A DNA stretch of 64,000 nucleotides. Source: Chitinophagales bacterium. GTDB lineage: Bacteria > Bacteroidota > Bacteroidia > Chitinophagales > LD1. This document shows positions 1-8,619 of the stretch, one piece after another. A program made the translations under genes and the position numbers. Position 1 is the first letter of the stretch, and each line of letters begins with the position of its first letter. The notes under the pieces were generated by a model. That model did not search any database. It worked only from the letters and a program-made list of their open reading frames with translations, and had not been told where the DNA came from. Location: NCBI GenBank assembly GCA_016787045.1, contig JAEUVA010000046.1, positions 235,355 through 299,354 on the forward strand, given 5' to 3'.

Positions 1-252
1 AAAACCATCGGTACCCCAACCGGCAAAAGGACAAAGCTCCATGAATGGTGAATTGTCATCTAAAAGCATCTCTATGCGATCACGAGCTAGCATCCGGCCT
101 GCTTTTTTGGTACGGCTCAGGTATTTTTCTTCCCCTTGAAAAAGGGCTTCTTTCTTTTTGCCTTCCAACTCTGCCACCTTTTGTAGCATTAGGGCAAGAT
201 TTTTTTGATACTGCTCCGTCTGCGGAATTATTTTAGAAGTCAAAACTGCCAT
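1..252 (-). CDS. Acyl-CoA carboxylase carboxyltransferase subunit, N-terminal part
   Basis: This is the first 84 codons of a gene that leaves the window on the left. I translated it by hand from the ATG at 252. The protein begins MAVLTSKIIPQTEQY and carries GRMLARDRIEMLL followed by SPFMELCPFAGWG. That matches the start of biotin-dependent carboxyltransferase beta subunits of the methylcrotonyl-/propionyl-CoA carboxylase family, which transfer the carboxyl group from biotin to an acyl-CoA in the cytoplasm. The substrate cannot be decided from this fragment; the resemblance is nearest to the methylcrotonyl-CoA (leucine breakdown) type. The gene reads away from its neighbour, from which it is separated by the terminator at 331-367. 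Confidence 0.8.
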   Translation of the reverse strand, partial: MAVLTSKIIPQTEQYQKNLALMLQKVAELEGKKKEALFQGEEKYLSRTKKAGRMLARDRIEMLLDDNSPFMELCPFAGWGTDGF

Positions 253-330
253 ACTGCTAGGTTGAATAAATCAAGAATAATGATTTTTGGGGTTTACAAG
301 GTTTAGTTTTTTATGAATTGTGGTAGCACA

Positions 331-367
331 AAAAAACGGGCTGAGTTATTCACTCAGCCCGTTTTTT
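331..367 (-). terminator. Rho-independent terminator after the thioredoxin-like gene
   Basis: Inverted repeat CGGGCTGAG (337-345) with CTCAGCCCG (353-361) around a short loop, flanked by A-runs on the left and T-runs on the right, so it works in both directions. It lies 20 bases past the stop of the thioredoxin-like gene and isolates that gene from the carboxylase gene. Confidence 0.85.
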
Positions 368-386
368 ATTTTAGCAATTACTTTTT

Positions 387-920
387 CTACTCTACCTTGC
401 CTTTAAACCCCTTTTGGTATTGATCGTATTGTGTGGTTTTGTAACTATTACTATACACAAAGTTGAGCACACCCTCCAACTGCTTAGCATCCATATAGCC
501 GGGTACCGGAAAAATAACTTCCATTTTTTCATCCAGATATACACTGGTGGGGTAGCTGAGTTGTCCCCTTAGAATTTCGGCAGCCAACTGGTTATAGCCC
601 CTGTAACCAGAGGCCACAAATCCGTACTCTTTCCCATTAAACTTTATTTTATCGTGTGTTTCGGCATCAAACTTAATGGCGTAGAAATTTTGATTGATGT
701 AGCTCACGATTTCTGAATTGGTAAATGTGGTGGCATCCATGCGCTTGCACCAACCACACCAATCGGTATATACATCTACAAACACTTTGCGCGGCTGCAC
801 TTTTTGCTGTTGCTGCATTTGCTCCCAAGTGAGCCATTTAATACCATCAACTGTTGGTTTAAAGGAAGTAGTGCTTAAAAACAAACCCAACACAACAAAT
901 CCAAGATACATTTTATTCAT
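387..920 (-). CDS. Secreted thioredoxin-like protein
   Basis: A 177-residue protein if started at the ATG at 920 (MNKMYLGFVVLGLFLSTTS), which gives a clean export signal. A longer reading back to 1007 would overlap the acylase gene and put a polar stretch before the signal, so I reject it. After the signal comes a thioredoxin fold with VDVYTDWCGWCKRMD, that is the redox pair CGWC, typical of the Thioredoxin_7/DUF255-like group. It probably acts in the periplasm on thiols of exported proteins. It sits 31 bases downstream of the acylase gene on the same strand, so co-transcription is possible, and ends at a strong terminator. Confidence 0.8.
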   Translation of the reverse strand: MNKMYLGFVVLGLFLSTTSFKPTVDGIKWLTWEQMQQQQKVQPRKVFVDVYTDWCGWCKRMDATTFTNSEIVSYINQNFYAIKFDAETHDKIKFNGKEYGFVASGYRGYNQLAAEILRGQLSYPTSVYLDEKMEVIFPVPGYMDAKQLEGVLNFVYSNSYKTTQYDQYQKGFKGKVE

Positions 921-951
921 AAAAAACGTTTTAGGATACATAGATAACGAA

Positions 952-3021
952 CTATTGACCGGGCGAATATACTCGTTCTGCTTTTTTAAGAATTTCATTC
1001 CAATCAAATGTCATTCGCTTAAATTTTTCGTTGGTAAAAAGTTCCATTTGGTCGGTATAATGTTTACTGTTTGAACGAGCCGATGCTCCATAAGGACTAA
1101 TTGAATTTATCTCTACCCCATCTTTTGAGTACCTGTTCATTTGCATGTATCCATCGCCACTGTTGATGCGCCAAATTCCATGCGTTTTATCGTACAGCTT
1201 AGGATCTGCTGCTCTGGAAACCTCGCGCAGGCCACTGGCCGGATAACTCTTATCGCCTCTTACAAGCCGCTGAATATCGCCAAGTTTTACATCAATAGTG
1301 CCGTACTTGTCTAACATAAATTTTTTGGTTGCGCGCAAATGTGGCACTAGGTCAACATCGGTCAATGGCTGCTTTTTTATCATCAAAAATGCAAAGGGTA
1401 CTTTCCATGCTTTTTGTAAGCGCTCATGCAGTATTAGTGCAATAGGTGCTTCGCGATTATTGATATCTCCTTGCCAATTCCACTTTTTAAGCTTGCGGAT
1501 TACATCGGCTATATCGGGGTATTTATTCTCCTCTAGCTGATACAGTGCTTTGAAGTTTTTAGCATAGCTGGCCGTTTTAGAGTAGCTCTTATCAAATTTG
1601 ATGCGGTGAAAATCTTGCCAGGTGATTTTCCCTTTAACGGCTGCCAGTTGTTCGCCAAAAACTTCACCTCTATTATAGTTGAACTGTTGGATGCCTACCC
1701 AACTACCTTTCCATTCGCAACCCGGTCCGCTTACTGCGTACTGTGTTTGGTTACAACTAAACAAATAGCCGCACGATGGATTTAGCAGCATCGGTTTACG
1801 TTCATACGGTACTAACTGATTCCATTTATATTTAGACGAGGTACCATCTATGGGAGTATTCCAATTGAGCGAAGTATCGCGCAACGGAACTTGGCAACCG
1901 CTTTGATAAAAAATGTTCCCATCCACATCGGCATACGTGGTATTAAACAGCGGAATGGCTTCCATTTTTAGTGCCGCTTCAAACTCATTAAAGTTTTTTG
2001 CTTTATTCATGCGGTACCATTGCTCAGTAGCGCGCAAATCCATTGCCCCCGGAAACCGCAAAGCATACCACGCTTTTTTGTTTTTGAACACCGGGCCATG
2101 CTCTGTGTACCGTATTGTTTTTGTAACTCCTAACTTAATACCACCCAACTTCAATTTCAGTTTCGCTTTTTTGGCAACAAATTTTCTCCACTCACCATCA
2201 TACAGGTATTTATTGCCTTTACGTACTAACTTGTAGATGTCGCCAAAGGTGTGGTAGTTGGTGGTGTGCGCCCAGCCAAGAAATGGGTTGGTGCCTACAA
2301 AAATGGTAGTGCCCCCGGGAAACAAACCACCTATCATATCCCAACCTTCATCGCTTTTAATGTGCGCTTCGTACCAGGCAAATCTGCCTTCAATGGGCTG
2401 ATGCGAATTGACCAATAGCCAAGTTTTTTCATCTTCAGTTTTTGACGGTGCAATGGCCAGTGAGTTAGAACCCACCTCGTTGGGCTGATGCACCAACTCA
2501 ATCATATTTTCTTTAATGGATTTAAGCGCCATTCCACCCCCGGCAAAAAGCGTGAGCGTAAGCGTAGAACCCTTTACCATATCCTTGGCAGTAAACGGCA
2601 ACGATTTTTGCAATAAAACTTCTTCAGGATGCTTAGCGGCATAATCATTAACGCCCTGCACATAACCCTCTAATACCTTTTTGAAATCGGTTGAGATGGC
2701 TCGCTCATAGTTATTATCTACCAGAGTATCTACACCAAAAAATTTTAATCCAAAGTCAAAAAGTACACCTTCTTTTCCTAGCACTTCGCCTAGCATACCT
2801 TTGGAGGATAACAAACTTTGCTGTATGGATTTAAAATCATCTTCGCAATGTGCATAGGCCAAACCATAAGCAGCTTCAGCATCGGTTTTTCCGTAAATGT
2901 GCGGCACACCAAAACTATCGCGGGCAATGGTTACAGAGAGTGGATTGATTTGGGCAACTACAATTGAAGTTGTAAATACAGTTAACAGTGCGGTAACACA
3001 AAAAATGCGGTAAGTTTTCAT
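952..3021 (-). CDS. Penicillin acylase family N-terminal-nucleophile hydrolase
   Basis: A 689-residue secreted enzyme. The chosen ATG at 3021 gives a signal peptide (MKTYRIFCVTALLTVF), while the open frame upstream to 3117 runs over a terminator hairpin and the tail of the next gene. RDSFGVPHIYGKTDAEAAYGLAYAHCEDD near residue 34 is the alpha-chain signature of the family. EVGSNSLAI around residues 182-190 gives the self-processing site, with Ser185 as the predicted new N-terminal nucleophile after cleavage at Gly-Ser. Family members hydrolyse amide bonds of penicillins, cephalosporins or acyl-homoserine lactones. The natural substrate cannot be read from sequence; periplasmic location is inferred. 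Confidence 0.85.
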   Translation of the reverse strand: MKTYRIFCVTALLTVFTTSIVVAQINPLSVTIARDSFGVPHIYGKTDAEAAYGLAYAHCEDDFKSIQQSLLSSKGMLGEVLGKEGVLFDFGLKFFGVDTLVDNNYERAISTDFKKVLEGYVQGVNDYAAKHPEEVLLQKSLPFTAKDMVKGSTLTLTLFAGGGMALKSIKENMIELVHQPNEVGSNSLAIAPSKTEDEKTWLLVNSHQPIEGRFAWYEAHIKSDEGWDMIGGLFPGGTTIFVGTNPFLGWAHTTNYHTFGDIYKLVRKGNKYLYDGEWRKFVAKKAKLKLKLGGIKLGVTKTIRYTEHGPVFKNKKAWYALRFPGAMDLRATEQWYRMNKAKNFNEFEAALKMEAIPLFNTTYADVDGNIFYQSGCQVPLRDTSLNWNTPIDGTSSKYKWNQLVPYERKPMLLNPSCGYLFSCNQTQYAVSGPGCEWKGSWVGIQQFNYNRGEVFGEQLAAVKGKITWQDFHRIKFDKSYSKTASYAKNFKALYQLEENKYPDIADVIRKLKKWNWQGDINNREAPIALILHERLQKAWKVPFAFLMIKKQPLTDVDLVPHLRATKKFMLDKYGTIDVKLGDIQRLVRGDKSYPASGLREVSRAADPKLYDKTHGIWRINSGDGYMQMNRYSKDGVEINSISPYGASARSNSKHYTDQMELFTNEKFKRMTFDWNEILKKAERVYSPGQ

Positions 3022-3032
3022 AGCCGTGCAAT

Positions 3033-3075
3033 AAATAAAAAAAATCTCCCGCCTCAAACTGTGTGAAGCGGGAGA
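3033..3075 (-). terminator. Rho-independent terminator after the small secreted protein gene
   Basis: Stem TCTCCCGC (3045-3052) and GCGGGAGA (3068-3075). Read on the minus strand the stem is followed by an eight-T run and more T-rich sequence. It lies just past the stop of the gene at 3099-3428 and upstream of the acylase start, so it separates the two transcripts. Confidence 0.85.
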
Positions 3076-3098
3076 AACCACCTGGGTACACCTAAAAT

Positions 3099-3428
3099 TT
3101 ATCTGCCGTGTTGGCAATCGTGTTTTTGACGATGTATGTTTGCATCGGCCTTTTGAATTTCTTTGCGCAACAAATGTTGCTCTTGCGGGGTTACTACCCC
3201 ATCGGCCATAGCCATTTGTTTTAACCGGTGTATGTGCGCTTGTTGTGCTTGCAAAATGGCTGCTTCTTTGCCTGTTAACTCCCCGTTTTTAACACCTTGT
3301 CGTATTCGTTTGTGTTGTTCGTGGCTCAACTTTTGACTGCAGCGTTTACAATGATTATTCTTTGCTTCTGCGGGCAAAAATGCTAATGTGGCTACTACAA
3401 ACAATGCTCCTGCTATTATCTTATTCAT
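3099..3428 (-). CDS. Small secreted protein with CxxC and His/Gln-rich helices
   Basis: A 109-residue protein with a good signal peptide (MNKIIAGALFVVATLAFLPAEA). The mature part has HCKRCSQKLS, then two helical stretches of similar design, NGELTGKEAAILQAQQAHI and DGVVTPQEQHLLRKEIQKA, each with an acidic/turn element before a helix. Short exported proteins of this design (ELT-E, AHI, ADG-xxT motifs) occur in many Gram-negative bacteria without an assigned function. The TPQE and TGKE segments slightly recall EF-hand or TerB helices, but no full calcium loop is present. It reads from its own upstream region and stops at a terminator, so it is likely a single-gene unit. Confidence 0.65.
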   Translation of the reverse strand: MNKIIAGALFVVATLAFLPAEAKNNHCKRCSQKLSHEQHKRIRQGVKNGELTGKEAAILQAQQAHIHRLKQMAMADGVVTPQEQHLLRKEIQKADANIHRQKHDCQHGR

Positions 3429-3525
3429 GGTTACTATTTTTTAAAATGGTGAACAATGCATTAAAGACCATTCCACGAAGTATGAGTTTAACCGCAGAAA
3501 ATTTTTTCTTCGTAAAAAATTGAAA

Positions 3526-4269
3526 ATGCTGTTAAAAGATAAAGTGGCTTTAGTAACCGGAGGAACCCGCGGCATAGGATATGCCCTAGTTAAAAAGTTT
3601 GCAGAAAACGGTGCGCATGTGGTATTTACTTACATGAGCAGCGATGAACGAGCGCGCCAAATAGAAACAGAACTCTCCGGGCTTGGTGTAAAGGTAAAGG
3701 GAATAAAATCAGATGCGGCTTTGTTTACAAATGCCGAGAAAGTAATTGAAGAGATTACCGCTCAGTTTGGTAAAATAGATGTGTTGGTAAATAATGCCGG
3801 CATTACTCGCGATAATCTGATACTGCGCATGACCGAAGAACAGTGGGATGAAGTGATAGATGCCAACTTGAAATCGGTTTTCAATTTCACTAAACACGCA
3901 GCCAAGTTAATGCTTAAACAAAAAAGCGGTTCCATTATTAACCTCACCAGCATTGTGGGCGAAAAAGGCCAAGCCGGGCAAGCCAACTATGCGGCTTCTA
4001 AGGCAGGCATTATTGGTTTCACAAAATCGGTAGCCGATGAGTTTGGCTCTCGTAGCATCCGCTGCAATGCCATTGCACCCGGTTTTATTGAAACCGACAT
4101 GACAACGGTACTTAACGAGCAGGTACAAAAATCTATTCTAGAAAAAATACCTATGAAAAGAATGGGAACTGCAGAAGAAGTGGCAAATGCTGCATTGTAT
4201 TTAGCCAGCGATTTATCTCAATATGTAACAGGTCAGGTGCTGAGTGTGTGTGGCGGCATGAACAGGTAA
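3526..4269 (+). CDS. fabG: 3-oxoacyl-[acyl-carrier-protein] reductase
   Basis: A 247-residue classical short-chain dehydrogenase that reduces 3-oxoacyl-ACP with NADPH in fatty acid elongation. The N-terminal TGGTRGIG is the nucleotide-binding glycine motif, NNAGITRDN is the NNAG motif, and the catalytic Ser, Tyr and Lys lie in LTSIVGEKGQAGQANYAASKAG. The C-terminal GGM pattern is typical of FabG. I chose the ATG at 3526; a TTG two codons upstream is possible but unneeded. It is a stand-alone copy, away from other fab genes, so a related acyl reductase role is a minor alternative. Confidence 0.88.
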   Translation: MLLKDKVALVTGGTRGIGYALVKKFAENGAHVVFTYMSSDERARQIETELSGLGVKVKGIKSDAALFTNAEKVIEEITAQFGKIDVLVNNAGITRDNLILRMTEEQWDEVIDANLKSVFNFTKHAAKLMLKQKSGSIINLTSIVGEKGQAGQANYAASKAGIIGFTKSVADEFGSRSIRCNAIAPGFIETDMTTVLNEQVQKSILEKIPMKRMGTAEEVANAALYLASDLSQYVTGQVLSVCGGMNR

Positions 4270-4310
4270 AAAGATTTATACTATTCTCGCTACACAAACT
4301 ATTGTAATCT

Positions 4311-6416
4311 GTGAGTTCATTTTCATTTCAATATTCTTCTTGGTTTTTGATTTTGTGTGTGGTGTTAGCTGCTGCCTATACCGCAGCGCTCTACTATCGC
4401 GATTCTATTTTCAGCGAAAAAGAAGTGAGCAACGCTTGGTGGAAACGCATAATGAGTGCAGCCCGATTTGCGCTTGTGTTTTTGTTGTGTGTGTTGTTAC
4501 TGTCTCCCTTTTTTAGCCACCGTAGTACGCAAACTTTTAAGCCGATTGTGGCTATAGTGGCCGATAATAGTGAGAGTATGAAATACGGATTGGCTAAAGA
4601 CACATCGCTGTTTAAACAAACACTAAAAGAGCTTGAAAGTGTATTGGGGCAAAACTATGAAGTAGTTAACTACACAGCAGGTGATGCTTTGCGAAACAAT
4701 ACTACAATTGACTTTAGCGAAAAAAGCAGCAACTTAAGTACTGCATTAGAAGAACTCAACGGCATATACTACAACCGTAATCTTGGTGCCGTAATCTTAG
4801 CTACCGATGGCATTTACAACAAAGGCATCAACCCCGTTTACAGCACAGAGAACAGCACTTACCAAGTGTACAGCATTGCTGTGGGCGATACGAGCATCAA
4901 AAAAGACCAGCGTATTAGTGCTGTATTCCATAACAAGTTGGTTTACCTCAACGATAAGTTTGCTGTTAGAGCAGATATTGAGAGCAACAACTTGAATGGA
5001 AAAAACACAAAAATTACCTGCTACGAAATTACTGATGGAGGAACTAAAAGCATAGACACTAAAGAGATTACCTACAACACCGATGCCAGTTTTCGGTCTG
5101 TTGACTTTGTATTACCGGCCAACAAAACAGGCGTAGCTCATTACAGGTTTGTTTTGGAGAACCTGACCGGTGAAGTAACTTATCAAAACAACGTACGAGA
5201 TATATATGTAGAAATATTGGACGGCAGGCAAAAAGTACTTTTAGTAGCTAATACTCCACATCCGGATGTAGCTGCATTTAAGAGTGCCATTGAAAGCAAT
5301 AAAAACTATCAGTTAGATGTGGCTATGGCGGAGAGTTTCAACAAATCGCTTAATGAGTATAATTTAATTATACTGCATCAATTGCCTTCCGGCAATCAGA
5401 AGGTTACCGCTCTATTACAAGCTGCTCAAGCGCAAAAAAAATCTTTGCTCTTTGTGCTGGGCACACAATCGTTTCCGGTTGATTTTTCGAAAGCACAAAA
5501 CTTAGTAAATGTTAGGGGTAGTACCAACAACTTTAATGATGTAACCGCCCAAGTTAACAAAGACTTTTCGCTCTTTACACTTAGCGAAAAAACACTGCAA
5601 ACTCTTCCTAAACTACCACCACTCAGCAACTTTTTTGGTGATTACACGGCCAATTCTTCCACAAAAACACTTCTAAGTCAAAAGATAAACAACGTAACTA
5701 CCGATTACCCGCTTTGGATTTTTGGCGAAACCGGAGAAACCAAAACCGGGGTGATTTGTGCAGAAGGATTGTGGCGCTGGCGCAACTATGACTACATGCT
5801 CAACAAAAGTCATGATGCCACCAATGAAATTATCAATAAAACAATACAATATCTCTCAGTAAAAAATGACAAGCGGCCATTTAGAGTAACACTTAATAAA
5901 AATGTGTTTCAGGATAATGAAGCAGTGATTTTTGACGCTCAGCTATACAACGCCAACTACGAATTGGTAAATACTCCAAACATAGAATTGGAAATTAAAA
6001 ATGAAACAGGCGAGCGAACAAAGTATAGTTTCAGCAAAACAGATAACAGTTACACGCTCAATGCCGGATTTTTTGCAGCAGGCAACTATACCTACACAGC
6101 TACCACATCTTTAGGAAACAATACGCTTACCGCTTCCGGCAAATTTTCGGTTAGCCCATTGCAGTTAGAAGAGTTACGCACCCGTGCAGACCACCAATGG
6201 CTGTACAGAATAGCCGCACAACACAACGGCTCTATGCATTACCTGAGCACAGCAAAAAATATTGCTGATGAAATCAACAATAAAAATCAGCTAAAGCCGG
6301 TATTGTATGACACATTTTTGACAGAGAGTGCCATTAATCTAAAATGGATTTTTGTGTTGCTATTAGCACTACTTAGCTTAGAGTGGGGTACCCGAAAATA
6401 TTTAGGTGGTTATTAA
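4311..6416 (+). CDS. VWA-like inner-membrane protein, Bacteroidetes type
   Basis: A 701-residue membrane protein starting at GTG (4311); the next Met would delete the first membrane segment, so GTG is preferred. Two N-terminal membrane helices (about residues 9-29 and 50-68) are followed by a von Willebrand A-like fold whose DNSES (85-89) fits the metal-binding DxSxS motif. A long extracytoplasmic part of beta-sandwich character follows, and a C-terminal helix ends in EWGTRKYLGGY. The shape is that of the BatA/BatB-like or uncharacterised VWA proteins that are widespread in Bacteroidetes. The role is unknown. It converges with yraN with three bases between stops. Confidence 0.7.
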   Translation: MSSFSFQYSSWFLILCVVLAAAYTAALYYRDSIFSEKEVSNAWWKRIMSAARFALVFLLCVLLLSPFFSHRSTQTFKPIVAIVADNSESMKYGLAKDTSLFKQTLKELESVLGQNYEVVNYTAGDALRNNTTIDFSEKSSNLSTALEELNGIYYNRNLGAVILATDGIYNKGINPVYSTENSTYQVYSIAVGDTSIKKDQRISAVFHNKLVYLNDKFAVRADIESNNLNGKNTKITCYEITDGGTKSIDTKEITYNTDASFRSVDFVLPANKTGVAHYRFVLENLTGEVTYQNNVRDIYVEILDGRQKVLLVANTPHPDVAAFKSAIESNKNYQLDVAMAESFNKSLNEYNLIILHQLPSGNQKVTALLQAAQAQKKSLLFVLGTQSFPVDFSKAQNLVNVRGSTNNFNDVTAQVNKDFSLFTLSEKTLQTLPKLPPLSNFFGDYTANSSTKTLLSQKINNVTTDYPLWIFGETGETKTGVICAEGLWRWRNYDYMLNKSHDATNEIINKTIQYLSVKNDKRPFRVTLNKNVFQDNEAVIFDAQLYNANYELVNTPNIELEIKNETGERTKYSFSKTDNSYTLNAGFFAAGNYTYTATTSLGNNTLTASGKFSVSPLQLEELRTRADHQWLYRIAAQHNGSMHYLSTAKNIADEINNKNQLKPVLYDTFLTESAINLKWIFVLLLALLSLEWGTRKYLGGY

Positions 6417-6419
6417 CAG

Positions 6420-6785
6420 TTACTCTTCTTCATAAAAAAATGCATCGGGAATGTGGTGAATGTTTGCTCCATTACCGCATAGTGTTACAGAGATAATATC
6501 AAATCTTACTTCGCCCTCCCATTGCTGCTGATACACATACTCCTCAGCAGCCCGTTTTACCAAGCTTATTTTTTTGGCATCAACAAATTCTTCGGGAAAT
6601 CCGTATCGGTTACTCTCACGGGTTTTTACCTCCGTAAATACCAGCAGCCCATTATGTTTTGAAATCACATCAATCTCTGCACGGCCATACCGGTAGTTGC
6701 ATTGCAAAATTTCGTGTCCCGCAGCAGTTAAAAATTTCACCGCTGCCTCCTCTCCTATCTTTCCGGTAGTGTTATGCTCTGCCAT
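6420..6785 (-). CDS. yraN: YraN family (UPF0102) putative endonuclease-fold protein
   Basis: A 121-residue cytoplasmic protein. GKIGEEAAVKFL, CNYRYGRAEIDVI and LVFTEVKTR are the conserved blocks of the YraN/UPF0102 family, which has a PD-(D/E)xK-like nuclease fold: Glu of GEEAA, Asp of EIDVI, and Glu and Lys of EVKTR form the putative catalytic set. Family function is still unclear; links to DNA repair or uptake have been proposed. It follows the thioesterase gene by six bases on the same strand, so the two are probably one transcript. Confidence 0.88.
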   Translation of the reverse strand: MAEHNTTGKIGEEAAVKFLTAAGHEILQCNYRYGRAEIDVISKHNGLLVFTEVKTRESNRYGFPEEFVDAKKISLVKRAAEEYVYQQQWEGEVRFDIISVTLCGNGANIHHIPDAFFYEEE

Positions 6786-6791
6786 ATTGCA

Positions 6792-7211
6792 TTACAAATT
6801 TTTCACTGCTACCGTTAACCGGCTTACGCAAACTACTTTGCCTCCATCATTGCTTATTTCGATATTCCAAACTTGAATGGTACGGCCTACGTTTATTGGC
6901 CGGGCTGTGCCATGTACATACCCAGTAGTTGCGCTACGAATGTGGTTAGCATTTATTTCTACCCCCACCACTACTTGCTTGCCATGCTCCACACACAAAT
7001 TTCCGGCTACACTACCAAGGGTTTCGGCCAACACACAACTGGCACCGCCATGCAGTAGGCCAAAGGGCTGTTTGGTACGCTCATCTACCGGCATTCTTGC
7101 GCTGATAAAATCTTCACCTATTTCGGTAAACTCAATGCCCAAAAAATCGCTCATACTTTTAGTGGGATAAGCATTCAATTGTTCAACTGTGGGTTTTACT
7201 TTCCAAATCAT
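6792..7211 (-). CDS. Hotdog-fold thioesterase, PaaI/MenI-like
   Basis: A 139-residue single hotdog domain. PFGLLHGGASCVLAETLGSVAG is the characteristic HGG helix with the acidic residue (Glu of AETLG) used in acyl-CoA thioester hydrolysis, as in PaaI, EntH/YbdB and MenI (1,4-dihydroxy-2-naphthoyl-CoA hydrolase). A menaquinone role is plausible in a Bacteroidetes cell, but no men gene is nearby, so I leave the substrate open. It is co-directional with yraN and starts at the ATG at 7211. Confidence 0.82.
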   Translation of the reverse strand: MIWKVKPTVEQLNAYPTKSMSDFLGIEFTEIGEDFISARMPVDERTKQPFGLLHGGASCVLAETLGSVAGNLCVEHGKQVVVGVEINANHIRSATTGYVHGTARPINVGRTIQVWNIEISNDGGKVVCVSRLTVAVKNL

Positions 7212-7303
7212 TTTTCCAATTTATTTTTAAACAAAGTAGAGATTTATTGTGGTAACGCCTACAATACTACTCAACTCTTTAGCAGTATTGTTTTATTTGC
7301 TGC

Positions 7304-8485
7304 ATGTCATTTCCGCAAGTAGTACTTCATCAAAGCAAAACCGCAGCCGTACAGCGCTACCACCCGTGGATTTTTTCGGGAGCGATTAAAAAATTACCTA
7401 AAGGCATACTTGATGGCGATATAGTGGATGTAACCGATGAGCGCGGCAGGCACTTAGCCACCGGGCATTACAGCGTTGGCAGCATTGCTGTTCGTGTTTT
7501 TTCGTTTGCACCAATTGCTGATTTGCGCAGTTTTTGGAAACAAAAGTTTGAAAATGCTTTAGCACTGCGCAAGTCATTGGGGTTAGTGAATAACACAGCC
7601 ACCAATTGCTACCGGCTCATTTTTGCCGAAGGAGATGGCATGCCCGGGTTAATTGTGGATTGGTACAATGGTACAGCGGTTATTCAATGCCACAGTTTGG
7701 GAATGAATAAAGTGAAAAAAATCTTTACCGAAATATTGAAGGAAATATACGGGAGCCGGTTAGTAGCTGTATATGACAAAAGCGCTGCTACTTTGCATAG
7801 TAATGACAAATCTACCACAGATGGTTGCTTGTACGGCACTTCGCATACGGGTGAAATATTAGAAAATAATTTAAAATTTAAAGTAGATTGGGTACAGGGA
7901 CAAAAAACAGGTTTTTTTATAGACCAGCGCGATAACAGGGCATTGTTACAACACTATGCAAAAGGCAAAAACGTACTGAATACCTTTTGCTATTCGGGTG
8001 GATTTTCGGTTTATGCGCTACAAGCCGGTGCAGCGCTGGTACACTCTGTAGATAGCTCAGCAAAAGCTGTAGAGTGGACGAATGAGAACATGACGCTAAA
8101 TAATTTTTCAGATGCCAATCACCGGGCATTTGCGCAAGATGTGTTTGAATATTTTGCTGCCTGTGAAACTGCGTATGATGTAATGGTACTTGACCCACCC
8201 GCTTTTGCTAAAAACTTAGGTGCAAAGCACAACGCGCTAAAGGCCTACAAGCGGTTAAACGAAACGGCTTTTAAAAAAATAAATTCCGGAGGAATTGTAT
8301 TTACTTTCTCTTGCTCACAAGTTATTACCACAGAATTGTTTTATGGCGCAGTAATGGCAGCAGCTATAGATGCCGGAAGAACTGTACAAGTGCTTCACCA
8401 ACTTAGCCAACCACCTGACCATCCATCTTCAGTTTTTCACCCAGAAGGGAAGTACTTAAAAGGTTTGGTGTTAAGTATTACTTAG
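7304..8485 (+). CDS. Class I SAM-dependent rRNA (cytosine-5) methyltransferase, RlmI-like
   Basis: A 393-residue protein with an N-terminal PUA domain (RYHPWIFSGAI, GRHLATGHY, residues about 1-80), a middle EEHEE-like region, and a C-terminal Rossmann methyltransferase. VLNTFCYSGGFSVYAL binds SAM, DNRALLQ is the typical preceding block, and MVLDPPAFAK is the DPPxF motif. FTFSCSQ carries the conserved C-terminal Cys. This is the RlmI/RlmK-C family that makes m5C1962 in 23S rRNA in E. coli. The assignment to the exact nucleotide here is by homology only. No co-directional partner is close. Confidence 0.85.
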   Translation: MSFPQVVLHQSKTAAVQRYHPWIFSGAIKKLPKGILDGDIVDVTDERGRHLATGHYSVGSIAVRVFSFAPIADLRSFWKQKFENALALRKSLGLVNNTATNCYRLIFAEGDGMPGLIVDWYNGTAVIQCHSLGMNKVKKIFTEILKEIYGSRLVAVYDKSAATLHSNDKSTTDGCLYGTSHTGEILENNLKFKVDWVQGQKTGFFIDQRDNRALLQHYAKGKNVLNTFCYSGGFSVYALQAGAALVHSVDSSAKAVEWTNENMTLNNFSDANHRAFAQDVFEYFAACETAYDVMVLDPPAFAKNLGAKHNALKAYKRLNETAFKKINSGGIVFTFSCSQVITTELFYGAVMAAAIDAGRTVQVLHQLSQPPDHPSSVFHPEGKYLKGLVLSIT

Positions 8486-8619
8486 CAAATCTTATCGTCT
8501 TCCATATGCATAATTGCAAGTTATCGTTGAACTGAAAATAATTACTCTACTTAATTTGTAGGTTAAATAGATTTAAATACTATTGTACTTTATCTATTAA
8601 CTTGATAGACTAAATAGCC

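Noticed and set aside
718..1074. A 118-codon plus-strand frame across the thioredoxin and acylase junction
   Set aside because: It crosses two real genes on the other strand and shows no motif or start context.
3021..3117. Longer N-terminus for the penicillin acylase reading back to 3117
   Set aside because: It would cover the terminator at 3033-3075 and the end of the upstream gene, and would place 32 polar residues before a good signal peptide.
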